From: Iris pallida | Taxonomy: Eukaryota; Streptophyta; Magnoliopsida; Asparagales; Iridaceae | Direction: 5' to 3' | Length of the DNA: 64,000 bases | Assembly (NCBI GenBank): GCA_029216955.1 | Contig: JANAVB010015600.1 | Span: forward strand, 23,613,038-23,677,037 | Shown here: positions 10,410 through 22,856 of the stretch, in pieces | How the letters are laid out: every line of letters begins with the position of its first letter | How positions within the stretch are numbered: the first letter of the stretch is position 1 | Program-made: the position numbers and the translations under genes | Notes under the pieces: generated by a model | What the model saw: the letters and a program-made list of their open reading frames with translations, nothing else | Databases searched by the model: none | What the model was told of the DNA's origin: nothing

Positions 10410-10499
10410 TAGGCGGCGTCTAAGCGGTGTCTAGGCGGTAGGCGGACTCTCTCCGCCATGCAACCGCCTACCGCCTAGACACCGCTTAGACGCCGCCTA
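10410..10499. repeat. Perfect 36-bp inverted repeat (hairpin)
   Basis: 10410-10445 and 10464-10499 are exact reverse complements (arms begin TAGGCGGCGTCTAAGCGG) separated by an 18-base loop. It is GC-rich in AT-rich surroundings. Confidence 0.95.
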
Positions 10500-10706
10500 T
10501 CAGAGTGTATAGAGTGTATATAAGATATCTTAGTAGTAGCTAGGTAAGTGTTGAAAATTAAATTTACTTATGCCAGATCTTTTGGGCCTATCAGAGTGAT
10601 AGATTTTTTTGGAAATCTAGTATAACGCTGATTGCCTTAAAAGGCTTGCATAAGTAAGAGTGTATAGAGTGTATATATCGTAGTACCTAGAGTGTATAGA
10701 GTGAGC

Positions 10707-11186
10707 CTCCCTACTCCCATTTTTCTCATTCGGGTCATGAGGCCTCCCATTCCGCATCATATGAGATATTCGCCTCAACCAAAGAGACAAGTGTGAAGAT
10801 ATTAATATTAAGCAAAGTTCACAGTATCGGTATCGAAATTGGTATCACCATGAATCTCATGGCTTCTTCTACCATAGCATAATATACAAACGTGAAGCAG
10901 AGCTTCATATTCAAAATATTAAAACTAAATAGTTTTTGATTTGTGATAGGCAATCAACAACTTTTTCCTTCTAATATTTTGGATGTGAAGCTCTGCTTCA
11001 CGTATGTATATTATGCTCTGGTAGAGGAAGCCATGAGATTCATAGTGATACCGATTCCGATACCGATACTGTGAACCATGGTTAATATTAATATTTTTAC
11101 GCTTCTCTACGCTTTGAATAAGGTGGATATCATATGATGTGGAATAAGAGGCTGAGAGAGTCGAATGAGAAGAAGGAAAGTAGAGG
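10707..11186. repeat. Long foldback with arms of about 215 bp
   Basis: 10707-10922 pairs with 10972-11186 around a spacer of about 49 bp. The inner 105 bp of the arms (from GTTCACAGTATCGGTATCG) match at about 97 of 105 positions by hand. The outer part is more diverged but collinear, for example CATCATATGA near 10756 and its complement near 11132. Confidence 0.85.
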
Positions 11187-11455
11187 GGGGGTCAAAGAGG
11201 GGGCCTTCTTGAGAAGCAGGGGAAGTAGAGCGACGAAGTAGAGGGGGGTCGGTATCGGACTATATATTTTAATTGCAATTCTGTTTTCTCTGTCTTACGA
11301 TACAGATTTTCACATCCAATCTGCGATGGATCGTTACTTCGTTGATCGTATATGGATGTACAAACGGCAACATAAAAGTAGAATAGGTGTGAGTAACAAT
11401 TTTTAGGTAGGCGTAGAAGTGTTTTTTTAAGTATACCATAAGAAAAGCTCAGTAC

Positions 11456-13211
11456 ATGGATGATAACAAAATCAAGTGTCCATGTGGTAATTGTCGCAAT
11501 AGACGTTATAAAGAAGTGGTGACTGTAAGAGATCATTTGACCCGTAAGGATTCGTACGTGATTACGGCCTGTGGTCATCGCAAGGTGAACTATATGCGGA
11601 AAGACAAGCTGTGAAAGCTGCTACTTATGCTTTTGTTGATAATGGTGCAACGAATTTTGTCATCAAAGACGACGGATGCTCTGTTGATTATGGAGACCTG
11701 CAGAACCTTGCACGAGATATGGTGTACGATACGGCAAGGCCTAATTTTGATCCGGAGGATCCTAATCCTGAGGCGAAGGAGTTCTATGATATATTTCAGG
11801 ATGCAGATACTCCTCTATGTCCTACTTGTGAGACTCATTCCGTACTGTCAGAGACGATATGGTTGTTGAACATAAAGTCTGATTTTAACTTGTCACAAGC
11901 TTGCTATGATCGGATCACACAACTAATCAAGGAGGTGTTACCGAAGGAATCCAAAGAGCTCCCAAAAATCTTATACAAGTCAAAGATGATGGTCCGACAA
12001 CTGGGACTGGGGTATGAGAAGATAGATTATTGTCGCAACAGATGCATGTTGTACTACAGGGAGAACAAGGACATGGAAAGTTATAGCTTCTGTAATGCAG
12101 ATCGCTATAAGCCAGTACAGGAAAAAGGAAAGTCAACTAGAAAATAACATCCTTACAAGTATATGCATTACTTGTCGATTACAAAGTGGTTGCAGAGGAT
12201 GTATATGTCTCTGAATACAGCAGAACACATGACGTGGCACAACGAAGAATGCACAAAGGATGATAGAGAATTGTCACATCCTTCGGATGGAGAGACGTGG
12301 AAACATTTTGATTTGTGTCATCCAGATTTTGCTATAGAGCCTAGAAATGTACGTCTGGCGCTATGTTCTGATGGCTTTGTCCCTTTCGGGCAGTCGAAAT
12401 CTCAATACTACTGCTGGTCGGTCATTCTTACCCCTTACAATCTGCCACCATGGATGTGTATGAAGACTCCTTATATATTCTTGACAGCTATCATACACGG
12501 TCCCAAAAATCCGATGAAGAACATCGATATATATTTACAGCCATTGGTGGATGAGCTGAAACAACTGTGGGAGATCGGCATCGCGACCTATGATATTTTC
12601 AGTAAACAGAACTTTCAGATGAGAGCTTCACTGATGTAGACAATCAATATTTTTTCAGCATACGGTATGCTGTCGGGATGGAGTACTCACGGCACCATGT
12701 CTTGTCCGATATGCATGAAAAATAGTAAGGCGTTCCGCCTTAAGCATGGAGAAAAAACTTCTTTCTTTGACTGTCACCATCAATTTTTGCCCGCGAGTCA
12801 TCCTTGGAGAAAGAATAAGAACACGTTTAGAGCTGAAAAACAAAAAAAATTCATCCGCCTGCCAGATTGTCAGGATATGATATTTGGGAAGATGTAAAGG
12901 ATTTGCCCACCATAATAGAAGATCCATCGAACAATCGTGTCGAGGGGTTCGGACAAAGCCATAACTGGACCAAACGGAGTATCTTCTGGGACTTGTCTTA
13001 TTGGAAAGATAATCGTATAAGGCATAATCTTGATGTCATGCATATCGAAAAGAATGTGTTCGATAATGTCTTCAATACCGTCATGGATATTAAAGAAAAG
13101 ATGAAGGACAATCCAAAAGCAAGACAAGACATAACCGAGATATGCAAGCATCCTTATCTAAACTTGATACAAAGGGGAGCTAGTGGACAATTAACTAAGC
13201 TGATACCGTAA
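11456..13211 (+). pseudogene. CACTA TNP2-type transposase, decayed
   Basis: Pieces in several frames together make the En/Spm TNP2 (Transposase_21) protein. An N-terminal transposon-associated Cys-rich segment (11456-11611, CPCGNC) is followed by the Transposase_21 core. Core hallmarks include HPSDGETWKHFD, PPWMCMK, GPKNP and MHIEKNVFDN. The protein would have excised and inserted CACTA elements at their terminal and subterminal repeats. Lesions: a frame change near 11600, an in-frame TAA at 12145-12147, an in-frame TAG at about 12637-12639, and a frameshift around 12870-12895. The sequence between 13211 and 13280 is degraded. No functional transposase can be made from this copy. Confidence 0.9.
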
Positions 13212-13264
13212 TACACATTAATCATGGATGATAGATTAATAATCTGTAAGTAGATATCTACTTT

Positions 13265-14226
13265 AGATTTTTCGACGGCTATGTGTCGAATTTGTCTAGA
13301 TGCGTTGATCTCAGTGAACGCAAGCTAACGGAAATGAAGAGTGACGACTGCCACGTGTTTAAGGAAATTAGATTACTGCCCATTACTTTGAGAGAGTTGT
13401 TGCTTTCTGCTGTATGGATTTCGTTGGCCGAGCTATCTACATTCTTCAGGGATATTTGTTCAACTAAGTTGACGGTGCAACATATGCTTAAACTTGAGGA
13501 GAAAATTTTCTTAACAATTTGCAAGTTAGAGAAAATATTTTCATCGGACTTCTTCGACAGCATGGAGCATCTACCAATTTATCTAGCGTACGAAGCCCGT
13601 TTCGGTGCATATGTTCATAATCGATGGATGTACCCATTTGAAAGGTAAATAAAAATCGATATAATTTAAGTAGAATTTAAGTGGATTTTATAATCCATTG
13701 TTAATTCTCAAGATAATTTGTCTCTCTAGGTACATACACCATCTAAAGAAGAAAGTTGGCAACAAGGCTCATATAGAGGCTTCGATATACGAAACATATC
13801 TTACCAAGGAGGTATCAAACTTCTGCTCCATTTATTTCGATACTCATGTCCAGACAAATCGAAATAGACCTCAAAGGAATGACAAAGACGTTGAGAATGG
13901 AGGTATATTCAATATAAGGGGCAAGTCTATTGGGGCTAGTAAGAAACGGTGGTTGACTGACGATGAGTATGATGCTGCTAACCGATATGTCGTATTAAAT
14001 TATGACATACAAGAAGTGAGAGATTTGGAGAAGTAAGTAACTACACTTACACTTGTTGTAATCTCTAATTTGGTGAAGTAAGTGACTACACTTATTTTTA
14101 TTCTCTCTAACAGTGTATTTAGAGATGAAATCAAAATGAGGACACCCGATATTACCAATATGGGACTTCAAAGAGAGGTTGATTGTACCTTTCTGTCCTG
14201 GTTTCGTAAATACATAAGTAACTGAG
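13265..14226 (+). pseudogene. CACTA transposase 3' exons (DUF4218-like region)
   Basis: This is the downstream part of the same transposase gene. The stretch with MKSDDCHVF, LPITLRELL, FFRDICS and the FFDSMEHLPI block is the DUF4218 domain typical of CACTA transposases. A consistent intron follows: donor AAAG|GTAAAT at 13647, acceptor CTCTAG at about 13730. The frame then runs through KKKVGNKAH to a second probable intron (donor about 14034, acceptor ACAG at about 14113) and a short final exon ending near 14226. Exons here are less damaged than the core, but the gene as a whole is broken upstream. Confidence 0.8.
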
Positions 14227-14609
14227 ATAATATGTTATGCGGCTACCATTAAAATATATGCAGCTAAAATATTTATATTATCAATATTTGTTTACAGGTT
14301 TTATGGCCTGAAACCACCCTCACAAATGAGAGCATTTGTTATTTGTGAATTTCGGATATTGTCACATGGATATTGGTGAGTGTTTGGGATAATGGTGGAT
14401 ATTTGGATAATAGTTTGTGTCAAATGTTTGGATATTAGTGTGTGATGTATGTTGGTTTGTGTGATATTTTTGTGATAGATATTTGTATATTGGTGTGTGG
14501 TGTATATTGGTTTGTTGGTTTGTGTGAGGTGTGATGCATACTGTGATGTTTCGATGTTTCGGATGTTGTACGAACAGGAAATGCTCTGTTTTATGCAAAA
14601 AAAATTAAA

Positions 14610-15186
14610 ACTTTTCCGGTTAGCGACGTACTTGCGTCTACCAAGCGACGGAAGGCGACGGCTGAGCGACGGAATATCTGTCGCTAACTGGAGAATTTCT
14701 AGTTAGCGACGGACGTCAACGAATTAGCGATGGAATATCCGTCGACAAGGTTATGGAACTATGAAGATTTTCAGAACCTAAGCGACGGATTAACCGTCGC
14801 TAAGCCGTTGCTACGTCGTCGCATTGGCGACTAATTTGTGACAACCTAGCGATGGATTAACCGTCGCCAAGGTTCTGGAAACATGAAAATTTCCAGAGCC
14901 TAAGCGACGGATATCCCGTCGCTAATCCGTTGAAATGTCGTCGAGTATTAGCGACGGATTGGCGTCAGATTTTGCATATCAGAAACTCTCTTATATGCGT
15001 TTACCGACATATTACCGACGGACTTGTCCGTCGCTAAAAAGTAGTATAAGAAACTTCTTGATACTTGATTTAACGAAAATTCGTCGGCTAGCCGTCGCTC
15101 AATGTACGATTCCAGTCAATTTCTACCAGCAATCCGTCGCTAAGTCGATTTGCCGACGCATTAGCGACGGATACGGCCATCGCTAA
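14610..15186. repeat. CACTA right subterminal repeats
   Basis: More than a dozen TAGCGACGGA/TCCGTCGCTA-type motifs in both orientations occupy the last 0.6 kb of the element, mirroring the left subterminal array. Short open frames here are chance. Confidence 0.8.
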
Positions 15187-15209
15187 TTTGCTGTATTTTA
15201 GTAGTACGT

Positions 15210-16201
15210 GTTCTTCCCTGTCATATTGATAATGAAGAATACAATAGAGTACAATTGTGAAGGTCACTGGCATAACAAGTCAACCTGGATATATAGCTTG
15301 GTAAGACAGAGGTCCTTTAGTGCAGGTAGCGAGCCCCGTTGAAATTCATTGCCTATCGTGGCATGCATCCAGCATAGCTATCCGTGTTTCTTCCTAGGCC
15401 GGATCGGTCCCGTGGCACCGGGATACCATCCGAAGAAACAATCGCCCTTGTGCATAAGTTGTCCATGAACATGCTAAGTTAACAAGTTATTCAAGGCACG
15501 TTTCATGGTATCATTATGACATTCATTTAATCAATTCATTCTTTGCTTTGCACAGTTCTATATAGCATGGTATAACGCAAGCATGTAACAATTTTATAAT
15601 AATTAGTTCTATAGCCTGTATATGTGAGATGTCGTACAAAAGTTTATTGGAATAAGTCTTTGTGTCATTGTATTTACACCTAGAAAAGTATATTTTGGTA
15701 TCGTCAATTCATTGGAGAAAAGAGGGTCGAGGGGAGAAGGGTCATCCACTCACCTTAATTGTTTGATTGAGGCGAGAGACCCGTTGGCTACGCTAGACGG
15801 CGCCTACGTGATCACCTGAAATCGCATAAGCAATTGATTAGAACACTGTCTCATTCAATGAGTTCGATACGAATGCGAAGTTCAAAAATGCAAACCATTA
15901 AAACCATCGAAAATATTCACAAAAATGCATTCAGAAAACCAAAGCCAATGAAGCAATTGCGGCATGAAAAGCAGGGCAATAGGAGGTCTCTTCCGACTCA
16001 GCCGTAGAGTCTATCCTGGCGCAACCCGCTGAATATGAGACTTGATTCCGAAGAAGCCTCTCCATAACGAGAAAATGATCTTAATTCAATCATTCTCGTT
16101 CGATCGATTCAATCGATCCCGACCTATCGGTTCCTAATGAATCAGTAGCGACAGTGTTCCTTTCTCGCGCACCCCGTGGACGAAAACAGGGAATGATGTA
16201 G
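15210..16201. other. Right part of the split solo LTR, no gene
   Basis: About 1 kb between the CACTA right end and the solo LTR right end. It carries no coding sequence I can support. On the minus strand the left LTR part (8520-8600) has a plausible poly(A)-signal context, which is the reason for the minus-strand call. Confidence 0.5.
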
Positions 16202-17499
16202 GGACGGGGCACTACAAGAAGAGTATGAACTTTAACTTCTTAGATTTAGTTTAGTTTTATTTGTTTTCATTTTTGTAATAAATTTGGAGCTTGGAGTTGC
16301 TTAATTTATTTAATCTTGATAAAAATTTATGTGTATTCAAGGACTAATTATATTATATTTTGCATCTATTGGATTTGCTGAATTTATAATAACAATTATA
16401 TATATGGATAAGGGCCTAATTTATAGGCCTTGTCTAGGGCCTCTAAAATCCTTCCATTGGACCAATAGATTATAGATCTACTGCTTCCATAGGGCACCCA
16501 CTAAGAGCATGCTTCCTGCATGAATCCTTCAATTGGACTAATAGATCATCTGTAGCACCTCTGTTGGCTCAACCCAACTGACCGGAGATCGAAGGAAGCC
16601 TTGCAATCGATATCAATTACACTTAAAAATTCACACTGAACAGGAAATTGGGGAAGAACTTATGTTTTCTATTTAATGAGAATGCAGGAAAGAAATACAA
16701 GCTATAAAAATGGAAAACTAAATGGACAATAAGAATATTCATAATAGCCAAGTTTTTCTAGTATAATCCTCTATTTATATTCTTCTTGCTTTTTGTCACT
16801 ACCACATTTTAGATTGAGGTTATTTTGGTCATTTGTAAAATTTTGAATTTATTTTGAATTTATTTAATTGGTGATTGTGATTTTGACTTTGACTAGTTAA
16901 GACTTTGTAGACTAACCTAGGTGTTGACCCTAACTATGGTGACTAGGTCAGCATGGTGAGACCCTAGTCTATTTGAGTCAACCTTAGTTAGTCATGTAGG
17001 AATCAAGATTGAATAGAAGGATTAGTGAATTGGTCAATAGGCTTGAGACTTAGAAAATTGATTTCCTAACTAGTGCTAGTTGGCCCATAGCCCAATAACT
17101 AAACCCTAACCCTAAAATTCAGCATGTGGCCGGCCCCCCCTTAGGTCATTCCTTTCCTATAAGTATTCTCTTAATTTGTTCTTGCCTCTTTTGTATTGAA
17201 GGAGCACATAGAAAAAAAAAGGTTTGTTCATTCTTTCTCATTCCATAGATTCTTCATTTTAAATCTTTTTCTACTCTAGTTTCTTGCATTAGAGCCTAAT
17301 ACTCTCCTATTTTCTGATTGTGGAGATTAATCTCAGTTTTTGTGCAATTTGGAGCATTGGACTAGCAAGGAGAAACCCCACATTTGAAGCTTTTTCTTGC
17401 TATTTGCACCTATAGGTAAAATACCTCTAATTGTTCTAATATTTAGTTTTCTTTGCATTTAGGTCTAGATCTAGGTGTCCCCTAGCTGTCCCTAAAGTT

Positions 17500-19090
17500 T
17501 GGATAAATTCGTGTCCATTTGGTGTCCGTATCGGACACGTATCAGTCCATGTTTACATGTGTTTGATGAAATGCCCCAAAGAGTATTTTCTCACTATTTT
17601 GCAAAACTAATTGATGGGATTTGTAGATCTATATGTGTTCTTCATTTTTGTGTGACTCTAAGGTGGTATCGTGTCATGTCCGAGTCGGATTTGGGCGCAG
17701 ACACGGTCGTAGTAAGCTAGGGCAATGCCCTGCTACTCGACGTGTCGTGCGCGTTGGACACGACACGATTCGACCTGTGACTCACTGGACACCTGGGGGC
17801 AGTGTCTGTCAACCAGACCCCCAAGCCTCGTGTCACGAGGTCGCGTGTCGGATATGATATATGGTGTGCACTGGTTTTACACTGTCGTGCACAGTCGACC
17901 ATGGGGCTGTTGACACTATGTTTGTGTCCCACATGGACACGTCCTGGACATGACTCAGGGTGTCCTAACCCTAGCCCTAGACCCCCTCTACACGTGTGCA
18001 CGACCACGACACAGCTGGTGTTACACACGTGTCTCTATCTCACTCGACACACGTGCACGATGCTTGTGTGCACAGTTTTGTGTCTGTATTTGTGTTGTGT
18101 TTAGACACGATTGTGTCCAGTTTCTTGGACACTGAGTCACCCCATGACACTAACACATATGTGTCTTCATTTGCCAAACACTAATTTGAATTATTAATTG
18201 TTAATTTCAATTCAATTTGGGAAATCCCTAATTTCACTGATATATATAAACTGTTAGTTTGGGTTCTGAATTTTAATATATGTATTAAACTGTTGTGTGA
18301 TTTAATTTGGGTTGTTTTCATATCAGGGATTAGCTAACATGTTAGGTTTGTGATTAGCTTGGAATTCAGTTTCGAATTGCATTAGACTTTGGCTTTCGAC
18401 TGTCAACTGATACCTGTTCTGCAAATCTGAGAATGACTATGTATCTACACACACATACATTGAATGACAAGTACACACACACTGATTTGTTCCCCCATGT
18501 ACACACTAGCTTACTTACACAAAACTTGAGATTGATGTATACTCTATACACCTTGTTTCCTATGCACACATTGTTTGTAAACCTGAGACTGATACACACA
18601 TTTCACTGTTATAGGCACTGATTCCTGAATTTCTGAACCCTGTGGTTGAACATACAATTATCCATTGCTTGATTCCTGAACCTGAGAACATAATGAGTTC
18701 ATTACACTCACAAATACACATTGAATGTTACACAAAAATCTGAGAATGGGTTGACACACACAGAACACACCATGAGCTAACTGTCACACATGGATCCTGA
18801 CTTTACACACTGTTTTCTAACATTGGTTCACATGACAAACACAGAGGTAGAACTGAGAACATGAGTTCATTTACATGTCGCTTTGTTCCTAAAAAACTGA
18901 ATCTGAGAACACATTTCCTACTGGATTCTATACACTGTCATACACATTAACATCCACACACACATGCCTAAGTTATATGCATTGTATATTTATATGCCTA
19001 TTTGCAAACTGAACATTGATTGATGGTTGAACCTAATGCCTAAACCCCCTCTTTATTCATAACTTGTTAATTGACCACACATTGTTTTGA
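17500..19090. repeat. GACACG- and CACACA-rich low-complexity DNA
   Basis: Within the 4-kb LTR, 17500-18180 is dense in GTGTC/GACAC words, and 18420-19090 is dense in ACACAC. Small open frames in this stretch follow from the bias and are not called as genes. Confidence 0.6.
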
Positions 19091-19164
19091 TCACACACAC
19101 ACTATGTATATGTACACATAACCTTGACACATTGCCCTATATGCATGTTCTTCCCTCTCTAACC

Positions 19165-19272
<108 letters not shown>

Positions 19273-21917
19273 ACATTAATTTCCTTTGAGATGTTCCTAT
19301 GTATGCCTATATATATGGATATTGTATGTACATATAGGTAACTGTATGTTTGATGGCTTGTATAGCCTATGGTACATGGAGTGTGTATTCATAAGAGTGT
19401 TGGGTTATGTTAGGCTAGTGTGACTTGTATTGATGTATACTTGCTAGGATAGACATGGTTAGGCCTAGTGAGACTTGATTGGGTCTAGGTTGACCTACTT
19501 GACCTAGCATTGACTAGTTAGTTGACTGAAGTTGACCAGGGTTGACTTTAGCCTAGAATTGACCCAACATCATGTAGAATGCATTATAATGTTACATTTT
19601 ACCATTCTGGTCATGTTGTGACTTGTGTTGCTCTGATTAGGAGACAAACACCACTCCTCAGGCAGTATTTCATTCAGACACTCAGGATATCAGGCGAGTA
19701 CATTCTCTGGCCGTTTCATACTTGCTAGGACTATTTTTTTGCTCTAGATTATTTTACTTGATGCTGACACGATGGAAACACGGATTAGTACTATATGGAT
19801 CTTTTCATACGATGTTATCCCCCTCGGGAGCATCAGATACATCATGTCATGCGCGTTTCACTTTCATCATGTATTCTTGTGCTTTCACCATTCATGTGCA
19901 CTCTCGTGATTCATGTACTCTCATGTTAACGGAGCCCCCATGTTTATATCCATGTGCACCCATTTATGGGCTCCCATGTGAAATCATGTACAATAACATA
20001 ACTTGAACGGATCCTTGTGTATTGATTGGGGTACGGGGGAGTATAAATAGTCATGTGGACAATTTCCAAAGTAGTGTATCCATGTACAACCTCTCATGTT
20101 TATTATCAAGCCGTTCACATGTCTAGCTTGTACTCTAAATCACTAGTTCACTGTAGCTCTTTACTTATAGTAGATATTTCATTACAGTCTTCTCTTTTAC
20201 TCATGTATACTCTTCAGCATTTCATGTATCTTACTCTATTACCTGTATTATATTCCTGTCATGATATGAACTGCGTGAGATGTACCGTGCTCGCTCCAGT
20301 CCTGACTGGACCGGTTGAAATATTACAGATGACTTTGAGGAGCTGTGTTCCACTTATTACGGAGCAGGCCTAGATGATACATGTGAGCTGGACCCTCAGG
20401 AGGGCCCAACACTTGCAGATGATATTACCCCTGTAGACTAGGCTAGTTAGCTAGACTAGTATCTATTTATCATTCTGTCTACTGGACACACTTGTATTTA
20501 TTTGGAGATTGTATTCTGGATTTATGGAGATGTTTATCTTAGACTTTTAGCTATCTCTCTATCTTGTATTTATCATCTGTGGATTCTGTGTTTCATCTAT
20601 TCTATCTTATCGTACTTTCTTCCTTAGTTGTGATTGAGTTGTACTTTATTATGTCACCTCCATTCAGAGTGTATATACTATAGAGGTACCTTATAACTGT
20701 TAGATGTATGTGACCTAGGACATCGTTCTACCGCTGACACTGCGGTATAGGCTGGACGTAACCACTTCTCGTGCCCCTACACTGGGTGCGGGTCATGACA
20801 CTTTTCTACTTGTAATGCAAATAATGTTGACATGGACATCCAAGCGGTCTGGTGGTTGAGATGGACGAGCTATCTGGACTCTGACTAAGCATATTCTGTT
20901 GAGCCGGTCGAGTGAACTGGCCAGTATAGCTAATATTGCTATAAATGTAGCTTTTTCTCTACTTTTTATACTTTGCTGATATTCTCTGATACTTCATTAT
21001 TGTCTACTGTAAATGCAGGCAAGCCATCACGAAGGGATCATATCAACTCTCTCTCCATTAGAGATAAGTTTTAATGAAGTCTTCATAGGGAACCCACTAA
21101 GAGCGTGCTCCCTGTCTGAATCCTTCTATTGGACCAATAGATCCAAGCCCTACTACAGGGGGAGGCAGGCTAGGCCTGCGCCTAGGGCCTCCTCCTCCAT
21201 GGGGGCTCCAAAATTTTGTGTCCTATTAGGCATTAGCAATGCCAAGGGCCAAAGAAAAAAAAATAGCATGTGGCCTCCCGCGACCTAAAAAGACCGAAGT
21301 CCACATCTCTAGACTCCATAGCTGAATCTGATGGCTGGCCTTCCCCTCCCGTTCCAAATTCCAATTAGAATCTAGAGAAAGAAACTTCCCACCCGCATCC
21401 GAATATTACGCCTCCATCTCCTCCCTCTTTCCTTCCACTACAACAAAAAGACCTATTAATGACGCTTGATAAGTGGATTTCATGACGGCTGATAAAAAAG
21501 CGTTATGAAAGTTCGAAATACCTTTTTTCTATGACGGTTTGGGCTAATTCTGGACTTTTTATAACGTTTATAAAACAAAACGTTATTAATATTTTAGAGC
21601 GGTGGCAAACTTGTGATATTTTTAAGTTCAATTTTTTTGGCAAAATGCCGAGAACAGCCCGCGCTTCAACAAAAATTTTCCTCTCCCCCATTCTGGTCTT
21701 CTCCTCCTTTCTTCTCCCTCCTCTCCCCCAACTCCAAATCAAATCAGAGGAAGAACCCATAAATCTTCCTCCTCTTCCTCATCCTTAACGTAACGTTGCC
21801 GGCGAGCCGCTAAGAAACAGGAAGAACCCAGGAATCTTTCTCCTCCTCATCCTCCACCAAATTCCCCAAATTTTTAGGGTTTCCAAATTCTCCCATACCT
21901 TGATCTCTCCACCGCCG

Positions 21918-22061
21918 ATGAGTCCGATCCTCCCGTCGACGTTCCTCTTCCTCCTCATCCTCGCCGGGTTCTTCATCTCCGGCGTCCTCACCCCTCCGGT
22001 ATCGCCTCCGGTGTCGGCGGCGACTTCCTCTTCCGGCTGGGGGTTCCAAAGTCGGAAATGA
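21918..22061 (+). other. Small open frame with signal-peptide-like hydrophobic start
   Basis: An ATG at 21918 opens 47 codons encoding a hydrophobic Leu/Phe-rich segment followed by a Pro/Ser/Ala-rich tail, ending TGA at 22059. It lies in GC-rich DNA just inside the CACTA left end and could be the first exon of another captured gene. I do not recognise it. Confidence 0.3.
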
Positions 22062-22275
22062 TGTGGGATCTAGGGTTTCTCTTCCTCTTGCTCTCTCTGC
22101 TGGAGATTCTGGCATCGGAGACGACGACGAGACGAGGGATACTCCGCCTCCGGCACCATGCACATTCAACTATAATCATCGGCTCACCACTTGTTACTTA
22201 CGAGTTCCAAAATTGTTTGGGTTGGTAATATTATAAATGCTGAAGTTTAAGCTCTTTTTCCTTCTTTATTTTTAG

Positions 22276-22856
22276 GCTGAATGTTTCCTCAGTGATGGAA
22301 CCTTTGCTAGGGCAGCAGTTCCTAGCGGTGCCTCAACTGGTATGGTGTTCTGACCTACAAAGATTTTTAATTCCTCTTTCTCAGTAATAATTTAGCGACT
22401 TGTCTGGTCGATCAATCTAGAGTTGTTTTTTTCGGTTTACTGTTCATTAAACATATTTTGTGAAGTCAGATCATCCTATGCCTAACTGCACAATCTTATC
22501 CATCCATTGATTCCAAACTTCACTAATCTGTAGCTTTTAAACCCCCATCTCATCTGAAGCTTAATAACTGAACAATCTGCATAGCTGCAATAGAAATATT
22601 TGTTCCTTTTTTCTCTCACAGTAAATTGCATAATAAAGTCGGGATATGTAAGCTTTTATTATGCTAGATCATGGAACACATACTTTACTGATGGCAAGGG
22701 AGTAGATAGTTATATAATTATTGGTCTATTTGGCAGTTGGTCAATGATAATATTTATAGTTTATATTTTGTACTCCACATTGTTTATGAAGGTGTGTATG
22801 AAGCTTTGGAATTGAGGGATGGAGGATCTGATTATCTTGGCAAAGGTGTTGGCAAG
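22276..22856 (+). pseudogene. Captured enolase fragment (two exons and an intron)
   Basis: Exon A (22276-22339) encodes a piece ending RAAVPSGASTG, the conserved N-terminal enolase motif. Exon B (22792-22856) continues in the same phase with [18 protein letters not shown]. Splice signals are in place: an acceptor AG before 22276, donor G|GTATGG after 22339, acceptor AAG before 22792 and donor GTCAGT after 22856. Enolase makes phosphoenolpyruvate in glycolysis; the [11 protein letters not shown] form resembles the plastid isoform. Only about 42 residues remain, none covering the full active site, so no enzyme is made. It was captured as genomic DNA with its intron. Confidence 0.82.

Larger units (their letters stand above)
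9029..15206 (+). mobile_element. CACTA (En/Spm) element with decayed transposase
   Basis: Left terminus CACTACCAAAATACATCGC; the right terminus, reverse-complemented, reads ACTACTAAAATACAGC, with the outermost base changed. Flanking triplets CAT (9026-9028) and CGT (15207-15209) differ at one position, as expected for an aged 3-bp duplication. Subterminal arrays of TAGCGACGGA-type motifs lie at both ends and a TNP2-type transposase relic lies at 11456-14226, both hallmarks of CACTA elements. Confidence 0.88.
8360..16216 (-). mobile_element. Solo LTR (about 1.68 kb) split by a CACTA insertion
   Basis: Left end TGTCACGCCCGGATTCGG, right end GGGACGGGGCACTACA. AGAAG is duplicated at 8355-8359 and 16217-16221. 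Unit 2 has the uninterrupted sequence at about 27687, which proves an insertion here. Without the CACTA element (9029-15206) only about 1.68 kb remains. No internal copy of the ends is seen and no polyprotein, so I call a solo LTR. Read on the minus strand it starts TGTAGTGCCCCG and ends GGGCGTGACA, the style of chromovirus (Tekay/Del-like) LTRs. Orientation and clade are inference. Confidence 0.7.
6303..16546. repeat. Unit 1 of a 2-kb tandem repeat, with nested insertions
   Basis: The unit begins CATCTGCAGCCCCTCTG. After removing the MITE (6422-6770) and the 8360-16216 insertion with their target duplications, about 2.03 kb remains. It aligns end to end with unit 2 and with the first 0.75 kb of unit 3. 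Landmarks in order are the CTGCAGCCCC start, a block around GCAAGCCATCAGGAAGGGATC (7125), the CAGGGGGAGGCAG hAT-like start (7262), the hAT C-terminal remnant (8226-8359, continuing at 16222), and GGGCACCCACTAAGAGCATG (16492). Confidence 0.8.

Noticed and set aside
14935..15273. Frames of 83 and 61 codons
   Set aside because: They cover the CACTA subterminal repeats and are explained by the TAGCGACGGA array.
21810..22179. Minus-strand Arg/Glu-rich frames inside the CACTA left region
   Set aside because: Complement of a GC-rich hydrophobic + strand frame with low complexity; no domain.
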